In this document: piece by piece, positions 1 to 8,861 of the stretch
Numbering within the stretch: position 1 is the stretch's first letter
How the letters are laid out: each line of letters opens with the position of its first letter
Source: Algoriphagus alkaliphilus
GTDB taxonomy: Bacteria > Bacteroidota > Bacteroidia > Cytophagales > Cyclobacteriaceae
Length of the DNA stretch: 64,000 bases
NCBI RefSeq assembly: GCF_900103735.1
Contig: NZ_FMXE01000008.1
Location: forward strand, 62,001-126,000
Direction of reading: 5' to 3'
Program-made: the position numbers and the translations under genes
Notes under the pieces: generated by a model
Databases searched by the model: none
The model's input: the letters and a program-made list of their open reading frames with translations, nothing else
Told to the model about the DNA's origin: nothing

Positions 1-175
1 TTTGCTTGGTAGTTTCCTCGAATTTATCAATTCCCTCATTTGACTCAAATTGTAAAAATTCAGGTTTTGAATAGGTGGTGTTTTCCCTTTCGGTCAAAAA
101 GAAATAAATCAAACTAGTCAATGCAAAGGCTACAATGCCAGATATTAGAAAATATGGTGCAGTGATTAATTCCAT
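1..175 (-). CDS. Small membrane protein, cut by the window edge
   Basis: An open frame begins at an ATG at 175 and runs without a stop to base 1, so only the first 58 residues are visible. It begins MELITAPYFLISG and has one strongly hydrophobic segment (about residues 7-27), followed by a charged, Glu/Lys-rich stretch, so it is probably a single-span protein with its polar tail on one side of the inner membrane. A purine-rich stretch lies just before the ATG on the coding strand. I do not recognise the family and the missing C-terminus prevents a call. It reads in the same direction as guaA, but guaA's own terminator lies between them. Confidence 0.55.
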   Translation of the reverse strand, partial: MELITAPYFLISGIVAFALTSLIYFFLTERENTTYSKPEFLQFESNEGIDKFEETTKQ

Positions 176-312
176 TTGCTTCTTTATTCCTGAGCCTTAG
201 AAAACTGGCGTTTAATTCGAAAATTACCTTGATGTTTGATTCTGTTTTAGACTTGATTATTCAGAGGTATGCGTGTTTTGATTTGTAATTGAATTGCAGA
301 ATTGAAACCATA

Positions 313-346
313 AAAAAAACCAGACTTTGGTAAGCCTGGTTTTTTT
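313..346 (-). terminator. Intrinsic terminator of guaA
   Basis: AACCAG and CTGGTT arms flank a short loop, with an A-run on one side and a T-run on the other, directly after the guaA stop on the reverse strand. Because both flanks carry T-runs on the respective strands it could act in either direction. Confidence 0.8.
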
Positions 347-372
347 GTTTTCTAGGAGATCCCCCGAAATCC

Positions 373-1902
373 TTATTCCCACTCAATCGTCGCAGGTGGC
401 TTAGAGGAAATATCATAAACCACTCGATTTACGCCTTTGACTCGGTTAATAATTTCGTTGGACATCTTGCCTAAAAACTCATAGGGAAGGTGAATCCAAT
501 CAGCCGTCATACCATCCACAGAACCTACGGCTCTCAGTGCTACTACACGCTCATAAGTCCGCTCGTCTCCCATCACGCCTACTGACTGGATTGGAAGTAA
601 TATCGCTCCTGCCTGCCATACCTTATCGTAAAGTCCGTGATTTTTCAAGCCTTGGATGAAAATATGATCAACCTCCTGAAGGGTTTTTACTTTTTCTTCC
701 GTGACATCTCCAAGGATTCTGATTCCCAAACCGGGGCCTGGGAAAGGATGACGGCCGATGATTTTTTCAACTATTTCCAGCGCTCTCCCTACCTCACGAA
801 CCTCATCTTTGAAGAGCGTATTCAATGGCTCAACCACAGAAAGCTTCATGAAGTCAGGCAAGCCACCCACATTGTGGTGGGATTTGATGGTAGCAGATGG
901 CCCCTTCACAGAGACAGACTCAATGACATCGGGATAAATCGTGCCCTGACCCAGCCATTTTACACCTTCAATTTTATGTGCTTCTTCGTCAAAAACTTCA
1001 ATAAATGCACGACCGATCGCTTTTCTCTTTTCTTCAGGATCTGTCAATCCTGCCAATGCATCGTAAAAACGCTTTTTGGAATCGACTCCGATCACATTCA
1101 ATCCCATGTGTTTGTAAGAATCGAGGACCTCTTCGAACTCATTTTTGCGAAGCAGGCCATTATCCACAAAAACACAAGTCAACTGATCACCAATCGCTCT
1201 GTGAATCAATGTAGCCGCTACAGAAGAATCAACACCTCCTGAAAGCCCCATGACCACCTTATCCTTACCGATTTTGGCTTTCAATGCCGCAATAGATGAA
1301 TCTATGAAAATATCTGAAGTCCAATCCTGAGCACATCCGCAGATTCCGACAACGAAATTCCTAAGAAGATTTTTGCCTTCTGTAGAATGAGTCACCTCTG
1401 GGTGAAACTGAATCCCGTAGGTTTTCTCTCCTTCGACTTTGAAAGCCGCAACTTCCACTGAAGAAGTGCTAGCAATGATTTCAAAGCCTGATGGAAGTGT
1501 TTTGATCGTGTCTCCATGGGACATCCAAACCTGCGATCCATGCGTCATTTCCTTCAACAGATCATGATGCAAGTCAATATGGTCCAAATTGGCACGTCCA
1601 TATTCACGAATCGTGGATGGAAGAACCTCCCCTCCATATTTGCTGGCTAAAAGTTGAGCCCCGTAACAAACCCCTAAAAGCGGGAGTTTTCCACGAAAAG
1701 CATCGATATCCAAATCCGGAGAACCCACATCACGAACAGAACACGGCGAACCGGAAAGGATGACACCTTTGATGTCAGCGGTGATCTCAGGGACTTTGTT
1801 GAAAGGGTGGATTTCGCAATAAACGTTCAGTTCTCTTACTCTTCTCGCGATGAGTTGGGTGTACTGAGAACCAAAATCAAGGATGAGGATTTGTTCTGCC
1901 AT
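373..1902 (-). CDS. guaA: GMP synthase, glutamine-hydrolysing
   Basis: Converts XMP to GMP with ATP and glutamine, the last step of guanine nucleotide synthesis in the cytoplasm. The N-terminal class I amidotransferase domain has the nucleophile Cys in GVCYGAQ (about residue 79) and the His/Glu pair in FHPEVTHS (about 167-169). The ATP pyrophosphatase P-loop is SGGVDSS (about 221-227), and the conserved C-terminal dimerisation tail ends PPATIEWE. The length of 509 aa is usual for bacterial GuaA. An in-frame TTG two codons upstream also exists, but the ATG giving [13 protein letters not shown] is the normal start. It is flanked by a clear terminator and by a divergently transcribed barrel gene, so it is probably monocistronic. 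Confidence 0.97.
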   Translation of the reverse strand: MAEQILILDFGSQYTQLIARRVRELNVYCEIHPFNKVPEITADIKGVILSGSPCSVRDVGSPDLDIDAFRGKLPLLGVCYGAQLLASKYGGEVLPSTIREYGRANLDHIDLHHDLLKEMTHGSQVWMSHGDTIKTLPSGFEIIASTSSVEVAAFKVEGEKTYGIQFHPEVTHSTEGKNLLRNFVVGICGCAQDWTSDIFIDSSIAALKAKIGKDKVVMGLSGGVDSSVAATLIHRAIGDQLTCVFVDNGLLRKNEFEEVLDSYKHMGLNVIGVDSKKRFYDALAGLTDPEEKRKAIGRAFIEVFDEEAHKIEGVKWLGQGTIYPDVIESVSVKGPSATIKSHHNVGGLPDFMKLSVVEPLNTLFKDEVREVGRALEIVEKIIGRHPFPGPGLGIRILGDVTEEKVKTLQEVDHIFIQGLKNHGLYDKVWQAGAILLPIQSVGVMGDERTYERVVALRAVGSVDGMTADWIHLPYEFLGKMSNEIINRVKGVNRVVYDISSKPPATIEWE

Positions 1903-2102
1903 GCGCAAAGGTAATCAGGCAAGGTGGCTTACTAAAATTCAGCAAAGAAAATTTGGAAGCTGAATATAAATCAAGAGTATGTCAAAAATCAATTAACTGA
2001 ATTATAGCTATTTAACAAGTTTTTAGTTAAAATACGTTAAGTATTTTTTAACCTTGAAAAGCTTTTTGGATGTTTGATGACCTGAAACTTAAACTCTTTT
2101 TG

Positions 2103-2708
2103 ATGAAAACAAACCGACTATTACTAGCCATTTTATTTCTCGTAATGGTTCACGCTACATCATTCGCCCAAGAGAAAGAAAAACCTAAATTCACCTTTGG
2201 AGTTGGGCCGGCCATTGATCACAATTTGGCACTCTGGGGAATCAACTTTGTCAATGAAGTGGATCTATCGATCAGTAAAAGATTTACATTCACTCCATCA
2301 CTTACCTTTTACCATTCCATTGGCAACATAGATTTTGATCATCCAAATAAAGGGCTGAAAAAAGAGGATTTCTCTTCAGGAATTTTCATTAACCCAAAAC
2401 TGAAGTATGATATCCTACAATGGAAAAATGGATTCATACTTTCTTTTGCGGCAGCACCTTCTTTTCAAATAGGCAGCCATGCTTTTGTTGCCAATATCAA
2501 TTCCTCAAATCCTGAAAGTCCCGAATGGTGGAGATTTCCCTCAAAATTTAACCGGCTTGGACTACTAATAGAGTTGGAAGCAGAATGGAATACCAAGAAC
2601 CCTAATTTCAATCAGGCAGTGGGAGTCTCATTCTCTGGGTACGATCTCTACATGCCTTGGTACATCATGGCTACTTATAAAGTCAAAATTAAATCTTGGG
2701 GTAAATAA
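2103..2708 (+). CDS. Outer-membrane beta-barrel protein
   Basis: A 201-residue exported protein. The chosen start (ATG 2103) gives a signal peptide, MKTNRLLLAILFLVMVHATSFAQ, with a typical cut after AQ; an in-frame ATG 33 bases upstream would add a hydrophilic extension in front of it and is less likely. After cleavage the chain alternates aromatic and polar residues in short strands (for example FGVGPAIDHN, FTPSLTFYHS, FILSFAAAPSF), as in small 8-stranded barrels, and it ends in a strand rich in Tyr and Trp. No enzymatic motif is visible, and specific function is unknown. A hairpin terminator follows immediately. Confidence 0.75.
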   Translation: MKTNRLLLAILFLVMVHATSFAQEKEKPKFTFGVGPAIDHNLALWGINFVNEVDLSISKRFTFTPSLTFYHSIGNIDFDHPNKGLKKEDFSSGIFINPKLKYDILQWKNGFILSFAAAPSFQIGSHAFVANINSSNPESPEWWRFPSKFNRLGLLIELEAEWNTKNPNFNQAVGVSFSGYDLYMPWYIMATYKVKIKSWGK

Positions 2709-2721
2709 TTTCTTCAAGAAT

Positions 2722-2750
2722 AGCCTTTCCTAATTACTGAAGGCTTTTTT
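2722..2750 (+). terminator. Intrinsic terminator after the barrel gene
   Basis: AGCCTT ... AAGGCT stem followed by seven T residues, 13 bases after the barrel stop. It overlaps the last codons of the convergent phosphotriesterase homologue. Confidence 0.75.
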
Positions 2751-3728
2751 TGGATTTGATTTAAGTAAAAGATCCCAGTCTTGATCAGTAAATCCACGCT
2801 GATTCAGGACTGGGATCAGCTTTTCGAAGATATTGGTGAAGGGCTGAAAATCGCCTCCACTTGGCTTGGCTGGATCGTACCACCCTGCATCATGCGAAAT
2901 CAAAACGCGGTTCAAAAACCGGTTTTCTTTGGCAAAAAGTAAGCGCTCCACATAAGGATCAATCGCCCAACCGATGCCATCCAAACTGATCCAAACGCCC
3001 AATTCGGCAGCAACTTGGTAGTTTTTAAAATCAGGTTCATTCTGGGCATGAACCCAGACAAAAGCCGAAGGATCCACTCCCATTTCCTGAAGAATCCTGA
3101 CTTCCTGAGCGGCTGTTTTCCATGTTCCCGTGTGAGAAGCGATGGTTAGTCCGGTTTGCTGATGTGTCAGTCCGGCAGCTTTGACCAATTTTTGATCAAT
3201 TTCTGAAAGGGCGTCAGCTTCATTTACCGAGATTTTGATAAAACCAGGTTTGATCCCAGTTCCTTCGATTCCGTTTTCAAACTCATCAATCCATCGAAAG
3301 GAAAGCTCTTCAGCAGACTCGGAATAGGCATGTTTGGGTAAATACTTCCCTCCCACTGCCCCATAATAACCTGTATTTGTCAAAATTCGGATTCCCGATT
3401 TTTCACTGAGTTCTTTAAGTAAAAGTGGGTCTTTGGCCAAAAAGGAAGGTGTGCAATCCAAGATGGTTTTTACACCATGCTTTTTCACCTCAAGTAAGTA
3501 AGGAAGAACCTTGGCTACTACTGCATCCCGATCCCAGCGATCTGGGCTAATCGAATCTGCACCAATAAAATCCACTAACATGTGTTCGTGAATCAGAGTC
3601 AACCCGAGCGAATCAATCAAAATCGGTCCGGTGGAAGTTTCTATTGTATTTTTCTCAGTTTCATTTTTCGAGTTACTGCAGGAAAAGATGAAAATCGGAA
3701 GAAAAAGGAAGCAAAGTAGGTTCTTCAT
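2730..3728 (-). CDS. Phosphotriesterase-family lipoprotein hydrolase
   Basis: A 332-residue amidohydrolase-superfamily protein of the phosphotriesterase type. The metal ligands are all visible (counted from the upstream TTG, subtract 2 for the ATG start): HEH at 49-51, the carbamylated Lys in GFIKIS at 167, His in ASHTGTW at 201, His in WVHAQNE at 229 and Asp in ISHDAGW at 282. The N-terminus is a lipoprotein signal with lipobox IFSC, so it is predicted to be membrane anchored in the periplasm. Natural substrates of this family are usually lactones or carboxyl esters, and I cannot tell which applies. The ATG at 3728 is preferred over an in-frame TTG two codons upstream. It stands alone, convergent with the barrel gene. 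Confidence 0.85.
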   Translation of the reverse strand: MKNLLCFLFLPIFIFSCSNSKNETEKNTIETSTGPILIDSLGLTLIHEHMLVDFIGADSISPDRWDRDAVVAKVLPYLLEVKKHGVKTILDCTPSFLAKDPLLLKELSEKSGIRILTNTGYYGAVGGKYLPKHAYSESAEELSFRWIDEFENGIEGTGIKPGFIKISVNEADALSEIDQKLVKAAGLTHQQTGLTIASHTGTWKTAAQEVRILQEMGVDPSAFVWVHAQNEPDFKNYQVAAELGVWISLDGIGWAIDPYVERLLFAKENRFLNRVLISHDAGWYDPAKPSGGDFQPFTNIFEKLIPVLNQRGFTDQDWDLLLKSNPKKAFSN

Positions 3729-3819
3729 AGCCAAGGAATTAAGAAGATTGAAGATAGGATTTTTTTGGGCTTAGAGAACTTTGTCAATTAATCTTCAACA
3801 ATTTTGGGATCTAAAAACC

Positions 3820-3843
3820 TCGGTCTGTGTCCTCACAGACCGA
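3820..3843. repeat. Small tetraloop palindrome, copy 1
   Basis: TCGGTCTGTG, loop TCCT, then CACAGACCGA: a perfect 10-bp stem with a four-base loop. There is no T-run, so it is not a standard terminator. It has the same architecture (CGGT-NNN-TG, purine-rich tetraloop on one strand, CA-NNN-ACCG) as the copies at 53946, 61010, 61094 and 61189. Confidence 0.7.
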
Positions 3844-4007
3844 AACCAAAAAAGTAATGAAACATTCATTTCAGAGCCGACAAGCAAATAAAATGGGTGC
3901 TACATCCAAATTTTACAAATGGCTGTCTCATAAGCCCGGAATGTCAAATTGAGCAGCCTGCCCGCTTTGGAGGGAAGTCAAAATATGGTCTGATTCAACA
4001 GAAACCG

Positions 4008-4053
4008 CCTTCGACTCCAGTCACCCTGAGCGTAGTCGAAGGGTCAGGCTGAC
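4008..4053. repeat. CCTTCGACT-type intergenic repeat, copy 1
   Basis: CCTTCGACT (4008-4016) pairs with AGTCGAAGG (4034-4042), while GTCACCCTGA (4020-4029) pairs, with one mismatch, with TCAGGCTGAC (4044-4053), so two interlocked stems are possible. The unit reading CCTTCGACT...GCTCAGGGTGAC on the reverse strand recurs at 19402-19424. It lies in a 440-bp gene-free stretch (3729-4170) that otherwise holds only the tetraloop palindrome at 3820 and low-complexity sequence. Confidence 0.7.
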
Positions 4054-4170
4054 CTCGGAAGCCCTTTTGAGACAGCCGCGGAAAAGGAAACAGGCCACGG
4101 AAAAGGACACAAGTCACAAGAAACATCACCAATTTTTCAATTTTGAAATTTTACAATCTTCGAATTTCTC

Positions 4171-5166
4171 TCATTCCACTTCTTCCACCCCAAAAAGCGT
4201 CTGTAATTCCACAGCATCGATTCCTTTTTCCTCCTGCAAAAATTTCCCGAAGGCAGCTGTATTCCCATGAGTCAAGTACACCTTTTCAGCTTCTGTCGCT
4301 TCGATTGCCTGAATCAGTCCTTCCCAATCTGCATGGTCGGAAAGTACAAAACCCCGATCCGCAGCTCTTCGCCTTCTAGTACCCCGCACATTCATCCAAC
4401 CCGAGCAAATCCCCGTTCGATAAGGACTGAATCGCTTCATCCATGGAGTACCCATAGCCGATGGAGGTGCAATAATTAAGGAACCTTTGAAAGTGGATTT
4501 GGACATTTCCTGCGTAACTCTTGGCACATCCCAAAGATCAATTCCATTGGAAATCAATGCCTGATTGGTATTCCAGATTGCTCCATGGACAAAGACTTCT
4601 CCGATACTTTGATCCAGATTTTGAAGAATGCGCTGGGCTTTACCCAGAGAATAGGCAAAAAGAACCGTAGTCCTTCCTTCAGCTCCGTTTTCTCTCCACC
4701 AGGAATTGATCTGCCGAAAAATCTCTGTTTGCCTTTCCCATTTATAAATAGGTAAACCAAAAGTGCATTCAGAGACAAATTCATGGCACTTGACGGGCTC
4801 AAAAGGGGAAGAAAGCCCGTCATTTTCGACTTTGTAGTCGCCACTGACTACAGCTATTTTCCCTTGGTACTCCAGGCGAATCTGTGCCGATCCCGGAATA
4901 TGACCTGCAGGATGCAGCGAGATTTTGACACTATTTATTTCAAGTGTCTGACCATAATCCACCGTCTCCAAGCTGATTTCGGAGCCAAGTCTCAGTTTCA
5001 TCACTTCGGCAGAATGGTGATGTGCCAGATAGTGCTTCATACCCCAGCGGGAATGATCGGAATGCGCGTGGGTGATTACCGCCAAATCCACAGGCTTCCA
5101 GGGATCAATAAAAATCCCTGCCGGAGTGCAAAAAAGTCCTGAATCGGTGAGTTCTAAAAGTTTCAA
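4171..5166 (-). CDS. Ligase-associated-type DNA exonuclease, MBL fold
   Basis: A 331-residue metallo-beta-lactamase-fold nuclease resembling the ligase-associated DNA exonuclease family. The zinc motif HAHSDH is at 33-38, further ligands lie in HPAGHIPGSAQ and SGDY, and the late motif FVLSDHADWEG plus YLTHGNT is typical of the beta-CASP-like RNA/DNA-processing branch. Members usually sit beside an ATP-dependent DNA ligase and helicase, but no ligase is present here, so the role in DNA repair is inferred from the family alone. The start is a TTG giving MKLLELTDSG; no in-frame ATG is close enough to preserve the first strand. It ends beside the repeat-rich gap. Confidence 0.85.
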   Translation of the reverse strand: MKLLELTDSGLFCTPAGIFIDPWKPVDLAVITHAHSDHSRWGMKHYLAHHHSAEVMKLRLGSEISLETVDYGQTLEINSVKISLHPAGHIPGSAQIRLEYQGKIAVVSGDYKVENDGLSSPFEPVKCHEFVSECTFGLPIYKWERQTEIFRQINSWWRENGAEGRTTVLFAYSLGKAQRILQNLDQSIGEVFVHGAIWNTNQALISNGIDLWDVPRVTQEMSKSTFKGSLIIAPPSAMGTPWMKRFSPYRTGICSGWMNVRGTRRRRAADRGFVLSDHADWEGLIQAIEATEAEKVYLTHGNTAAFGKFLQEEKGIDAVELQTLFGVEEVE

Positions 5167-5265
5167 ATTATGAACGGTGTAAGAATTTGAGCTTTTTCAA
5201 AGCTGAATTTACAGGAATTGGAAACCGCAATTGCAAACCAATAATAATTACATCAATTTCGGTTA

Positions 5266-5895
5266 TTAAATCTCTTCTGGCAATCCCTCCGGTTTCGCGT
5301 AACTAAGACGACCCAGACTTTTTCCTGTATAGTAATCATCCAATCCGGCGACAGTCACCGTATCAAGCAATTCAAGATCAAGCGAACCGTCTTTTCTCAA
5401 TCCCTTATCATCGATGTAAATGGAGTCAATGCTACCGATCATGAAAATGGTTTGGTTTACTTTTAGCTCTTGGGTCTCCAAAACTGTACATGCTAACTTG
5501 ACGGGGCTTTTTTTCACAAAGGGAGCCTTAAAGTCATTCAGGTACTCGGCTTCTATACCCACTGCATCAAATTCAGAATCTTCCCATCGGGCTGATGCCC
5601 AATGCGCCTCTTTATAAAACTCGGATGTGACGTGATTCATTGTGAAAATTCCCGACTGCAGGATATTGTGTAGGGTATGCCTGATCACAGTATTAGGTCT
5701 AAAAAGTATACCCAGCATCGGAGGATTTGCGCCAATATGAAACACCTGTGAGAAAGGAGCCAGATTTGTTTTGCCCTTGGAGTTTTGTGTTCCAATAAGA
5801 TTGAGACTTTTGTATCCGGAGAGGCAAGTAATCAGATTCCTTCGATAGAATGAATCCGAAGCCAAAATTTCCTTTGAGTCAAAATGTCGAATCAT
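5266..5895 (-). CDS. Flavin reductase family protein
   Basis: A 209-residue protein of the flavin reductase-like (FMN-binding split barrel) family. Characteristic stretches are NLITCLSGYKSLNLIGT near the N-terminus, NLAPFSQVFHIGANPPM (FMN-binding loop) and SGIFTMNHV. Such proteins reduce FMN with NAD(P)H or serve as flavoredoxin-like carriers in the cytoplasm; which applies cannot be read from the sequence. Its ATG overlaps the stop of the upstream gene by four bases (ATGA), so the two are translationally coupled. It is the last gene of a reverse-strand run that begins with the SDR at 7369. Confidence 0.82.
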   Translation of the reverse strand: MIRHFDSKEILASDSFYRRNLITCLSGYKSLNLIGTQNSKGKTNLAPFSQVFHIGANPPMLGILFRPNTVIRHTLHNILQSGIFTMNHVTSEFYKEAHWASARWEDSEFDAVGIEAEYLNDFKAPFVKKSPVKLACTVLETQELKVNQTIFMIGSIDSIYIDDKGLRKDGSLDLELLDTVTVAGLDDYYTGKSLGRLSYAKPEGLPEEI

Positions 5896-6335
5896 AATTT
5901 AATTGCTTCCTCGATAGTATCGCAGTATTGGATATCAAGTTGATCGATGATGTTATCGGGATAAGTCTCAAGGATTTGTTGCTTGGCGATTTGAACCATT
6001 TTTTCAAACCATTTTTCAGCAGGAAGGATTTTTCGGTGAGTTTTTAAACCATAAGCAAGCATATCCTTTTTCCAGTGGATAAAGTACCATTCCATGGTAG
6101 GCTGGTGAAAGGCTCTCAAAGATCTTTTGTCAAAAATGAATTTTTCAAAACTCCCTCCTTTGACAATTTTCCCAATCTGTTCAAAGGCCTCCTTGAAATC
6201 TTCTATAGGAATGTAGTCTGCAAGCAATTCACAGATTACGATTTTCTTTTCTGCACTAACCAAAACTCTTGCATAGCGCTCTTCATAAGCCAATTCAAAG
6301 TCTTGAATTTCGGAAGTGTTTAATGTTTCATTCAT
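5892..6335 (-). CDS. Unknown protein, possibly STAS-like fold
   Basis: A 147-residue soluble protein that I cannot assign. It has a strand-helix pattern (YARVLVSAEKKIVICELL, then a helix, then FEKFIFDKRSLRAFHQP) suggestive of the SpoIIAA/STAS-like fold found in many short Bacteroidota proteins, and a basic, Trp-rich middle (MEWYFIHWKKDM). There is no signal peptide or membrane segment. It overlaps the flavin reductase start by four bases and follows the coiled-coil gene by 18 bases, so the three are probably one transcript. Function is unknown and the STAS suggestion is weak. Confidence 0.6.
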   Translation of the reverse strand: MNETLNTSEIQDFELAYEERYARVLVSAEKKIVICELLADYIPIEDFKEAFEQIGKIVKGGSFEKFIFDKRSLRAFHQPTMEWYFIHWKKDMLAYGLKTHRKILPAEKWFEKMVQIAKQQILETYPDNIIDQLDIQYCDTIEEAIKL

Positions 6336-6353
6336 AGCTAGCGTAGGTAAAGC

Positions 6354-6617
6354 TTAGTAAACTGAATTTTTACGTTGAGTAGTCACATGCGCAACTTCTT
6401 CTTTGAACTCGGACAGTCGTTGTTCAAGTACAGAAGCATATTCCAGCGTGGTACGCATCATGTCTTGTTGAGACTGAATTTGCTCCTTCAATCGATACAG
6501 TTCTCGATTGACATCAGACAATTTCTCTTCGTATTGTTGTTTAAGCCGCTCTTTTTCAAGTTGGGCTTTCCTCAATTCTTCCTTGAAAAGAAGGAATGAT
6601 TCAGGTGGAGTCTTCAT
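6354..6617 (-). CDS. Small coiled-coil protein
   Basis: An 87-residue protein dominated by charged heptads (LFKEELRKAQLEKERL, NRELYRLKEQIQSQQ, VLEQRLSEFKEEV), predicted as one long coiled coil without signal peptide or transmembrane segment. The ATG at 6617 is preferred to an in-frame GTG two codons earlier. It lies 71 bases after the SDR stop and 18 bases before the next gene, fitting a shared transcript. I do not recognise a family; it may be a scaffold or partner protein of a neighbour, but nothing in the sequence proves this. Confidence 0.6.
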   Translation of the reverse strand: MKTPPESFLLFKEELRKAQLEKERLKQQYEEKLSDVNRELYRLKEQIQSQQDMMRTTLEYASVLEQRLSEFKEEVAHVTTQRKNSVY

Positions 6618-6688
6618 AATCACAGCACTATTCTCTCGGGACCGTACCCATGGGTTAAGACAAAATGAACAGATAAATTGTTTAAATT

Positions 6689-7369
6689 TTACTTCAAATT
6701 AGACATTCCTCCATCGATATGGAGAATTTGGCCTGTCATCCAAGATGATTTCGAAGAAAGCAAAAATACGGTTGCTTCGGCGATATCCTCGGAAGCACCT
6801 ATTCTCCCTAGGGGATGTCTTTTATCTGAGGACTCCTTACGCTCAGGAGTAGAAAGCAATGCTAAAGCTAGCGGAGTTTCTGTCAAGGAAGGTGCAATGG
6901 CATTTACCCTGATTTTTGAAGGAGCCCACTCTGCAGCCAAAGATCTGGTAAGTCCTTCTACAGCACCCTTTGCCGAAGCAATACCGGCATGAAAACCCAT
7001 TCCCGTCTGAACTGCTACTGTACTGTAAAGCACCACCGAAGGACTGGGAGATTTCTTCAATCCCTTGAGGCAAGCTTGGAGCACCCTGACCGCTCCAAAA
7101 AAATTAATGTCCATCTCATTTTGAAAATCAGCAAGAGAAATCCTGTGGAATGGCTTCAGATTAATCGTGCCCGGACAGTACACTACGCCATCAATGACTT
7201 CCGGCAAACCGGGAATATCGGTGAAGTCTACACTGGTGTCGAGTTCTTTGGTGCCATTTCCACTTTTGGAATATAAAAACAGATTAGCTCCAGCTTCACT
7301 TAACAAAGTCGCTGTTGCCTTTCCTATGCCAGAGTTCCCTCCGACGATTACAATATTTTTGTCCTTCAT
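6689..7369 (-). CDS. Short-chain dehydrogenase lacking the usual catalytic Tyr
   Basis: A 226-residue NAD(P)-binding Rossmann protein of the SDR superfamily. The cofactor motif GGNSGIGKAT lies at residues 10-19, and the later segments VNAIAPSLTETPLA and TGQILHIDGGMS are typical of classical SDRs. In the active-site segment GFHAGIASAKGAVEG, the Lys of YxxxK is present but the Tyr position is Ile, read directly as ATT, so it either uses another residue or is not an ordinary reductase. The substrate is unknown. It heads the reverse-strand run 7369-5266, and the folE terminator sits just upstream. Confidence 0.8.
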   Translation of the reverse strand: MKDKNIVIVGGNSGIGKATATLLSEAGANLFLYSKSGNGTKELDTSVDFTDIPGLPEVIDGVVYCPGTINLKPFHRISLADFQNEMDINFFGAVRVLQACLKGLKKSPSPSVVLYSTVAVQTGMGFHAGIASAKGAVEGLTRSLAAEWAPSKIRVNAIAPSLTETPLALALLSTPERKESSDKRHPLGRIGASEDIAEATVFLLSSKSSWMTGQILHIDGGMSNLK

Positions 7370-7426
7370 ATAGGTTAATTTCTTTGATTAAAAGAGAATA
7401 GCTGGTGTTTTTGTTTTATGAATCAC

Positions 7427-7454
7427 AAAAAAAACCGGGCATTTGGCCCGGTTT
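7427..7454 (-). terminator. Intrinsic terminator of folE
   Basis: AAACCGGGC and GCCCGGTTT form a nine-base stem with loop ATTTG (7441-7445); on the reverse strand it is followed by a run of eight T residues. It lies 26 bases after the folE stop. Confidence 0.85.
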
Positions 7455-7479
7455 CAATTGGTTTACTCAGCCTAGAAAA

Positions 7480-8184
7480 TTACTTCTTCAGACTGATGTA
7501 TTTCAAGAACTCGTTGCGAGTTTGTTCTTCTGATTCAAATTTTCCTGAGAAAAATGAAGTGACCGTTGAGCTATTCGTGTCATTGACACCACGAGAGCTT
7601 ACGCACATGTGGTAGGCATCCATGATCACAGCCACGTCTTCCGTACCCAAGGCTTCTTTCAGTTCATTGCCAATTTGCATGGTCAATCTTTCCTGAACTT
7701 GTGGTCGCTTGGAATAGTATTGCACTATCCGGTTGATCTTAGAAAGACCGATTACATCACCGCTGGAAATGTATGCGACATGCGCCCGTCCATAGATCGG
7801 CACGAAATGATGCTCGCAGTGAGAATGAAAGGTGATGTCCTTCTCCACTAGCATTTGATTGTACTTGTACTTATTCTCAAAAAGCTTTGCAGCAGGCTTA
7901 TTTTTAGGGTTTAAGCCACTGAACACTTCCTTTACATACATCTTGGCCACACGATGAGGAGTACCCTTCAAGCTATCATCTGTCAGATCCAATCCCATGA
8001 TATGCATAATCTCTCTGAAATGTTTTTCGATTAATTCGACCTTTAGGTCATCATCCATTTCAAATGCATCTTCTCGGAGCGGTGTCTCAAGTGAGGTTCC
8101 AACATGATCTTCTCCGAGGTACTCGAATGAAGATCGGGCTATATCAATTCCCATCGTACTCAACATAGTTTCTTTCTGTTTCAT
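7480..8184 (-). CDS. folE: GTP cyclohydrolase I
   Basis: Opens the imidazole ring of GTP to give 7,8-dihydroneopterin triphosphate, the entry to folate and, through a QueD/PTPS-type enzyme, to other pterins or queuosine. The zinc ligands are in FHSHCEHHFVPI (Cys123) and YHMCVSSRGV (Cys194), and GLSKINRIVQYYSKRPQVQE is the conserved core. At 234 residues it has a roughly 45-residue N-terminal extension that is common in Bacteroidota. Several in-frame Met codons (8184, 8166, 8154) could start it; all overlap the upstream pterin gene (by 41, 23 or 11 bases), which implies coupled translation. It is the last gene of a two-gene operon. Confidence 0.95.
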   Translation of the reverse strand: MKQKETMLSTMGIDIARSSFEYLGEDHVGTSLETPLREDAFEMDDDLKVELIEKHFREIMHIMGLDLTDDSLKGTPHRVAKMYVKEVFSGLNPKNKPAAKLFENKYKYNQMLVEKDITFHSHCEHHFVPIYGRAHVAYISSGDVIGLSKINRIVQYYSKRPQVQERLTMQIGNELKEALGTEDVAVIMDAYHMCVSSRGVNDTNSSTVTSFFSGKFESEEQTRNEFLKYISLKK

Positions 8185-8554
8185 AAAGTCGAATGATCAA
8201 TTCGAATTTCCGATCAATCTTTTCCCTCAAAATATTCCAAATAACCACTGAGATGTTTTCGGCAGATGGATTGAGATTTTTGAATTCATCGGTATCCAGG
8301 TTTAAATTTTTATGGTCAAACTTATTTAAAACGTACTCTTTGATTAAATCACTGAGCACTTTCATATCATAAACGTATCCTGTGCCAGGATCAATTTCTC
8401 CCTTGACTTGCACAATTAAATCGTAATTGTGACCATGGAAGTTTGCATTGTTACACTTGCCGAAAATGGCCTCATTTTGCGCATCAGACCACTCGGGATT
8501 GTTGAGCCGGTGAGCAGCATTAAAATGTTCTTTTCTAAATACGGATACTTTCAT
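8144..8554 (-). CDS. queD: 6-carboxytetrahydropterin synthase / 6-pyruvoyltetrahydropterin synthase family
   Basis: A 136-residue T-fold enzyme acting on dihydroneopterin triphosphate, the product of the overlapping folE gene. The zinc ligands are His15 (NAAHRL) and the HGH pair at 40-42, the catalytic Cys34 lies in FGKCNNANFHGHNY, and the later motifs DHKNLN, NPSAENIS and YETERNYVEY are typical. In bacteria this family usually makes 6-carboxytetrahydropterin for queuosine, but tetrahydropterin synthesis cannot be excluded from sequence. The coupling to folE supports a shared pathway. No other queuosine gene is in the window, so the symbol is a best guess. Confidence 0.85.
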   Translation of the reverse strand: MKVSVFRKEHFNAAHRLNNPEWSDAQNEAIFGKCNNANFHGHNYDLIVQVKGEIDPGTGYVYDMKVLSDLIKEYVLNKFDHKNLNLDTDEFKNLNPSAENISVVIWNILREKIDRKFELIIRLYETERNYVEYDGN

Positions 8555-8861
8555 TGATTATTCAAACAGCAGGTCTTTTCTTTTTGTTTAATTATTTCAT
8601 TTTTTCTTTAAACAAATCAGTCAAATCTCTGCAAGTCAATTTATTAATTTAACTAAAGGCCTTGAAATTACAGATTAAAGGGAGGCTCCCAAAATATCTT
8701 TTCCAAGTACCATTTCGAAAACCCGCTATCCAACAAATAAGGTTCCATTTTATTCTTTGGCTCCAGCGACAAAATTCACCTCCTATTTTTATGGCAATGT
8801 TTTTGACAATGAAGAAGATACCCTACATTTGAACCTCACCTTATAAGTAAGCCAAATCTTC

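Noticed and set aside
3821..3842. Tetraloop palindromes considered as intrinsic terminators
   Set aside because: None is followed by a T-run and several lie upstream of genes or between co-directional genes.
4067..4479. Small forward open frames opposite the MBL exonuclease and in the repeat-rich gap
   Set aside because: They lie antisense to a well-supported gene or inside repeats, have no recognisable domain and no ribosome binding site.
8555..8861. Possible small gene in the 300-bp gap before the YkuD_2 gene
   Set aside because: Several short frames exist but none has a convincing start, length or composition.
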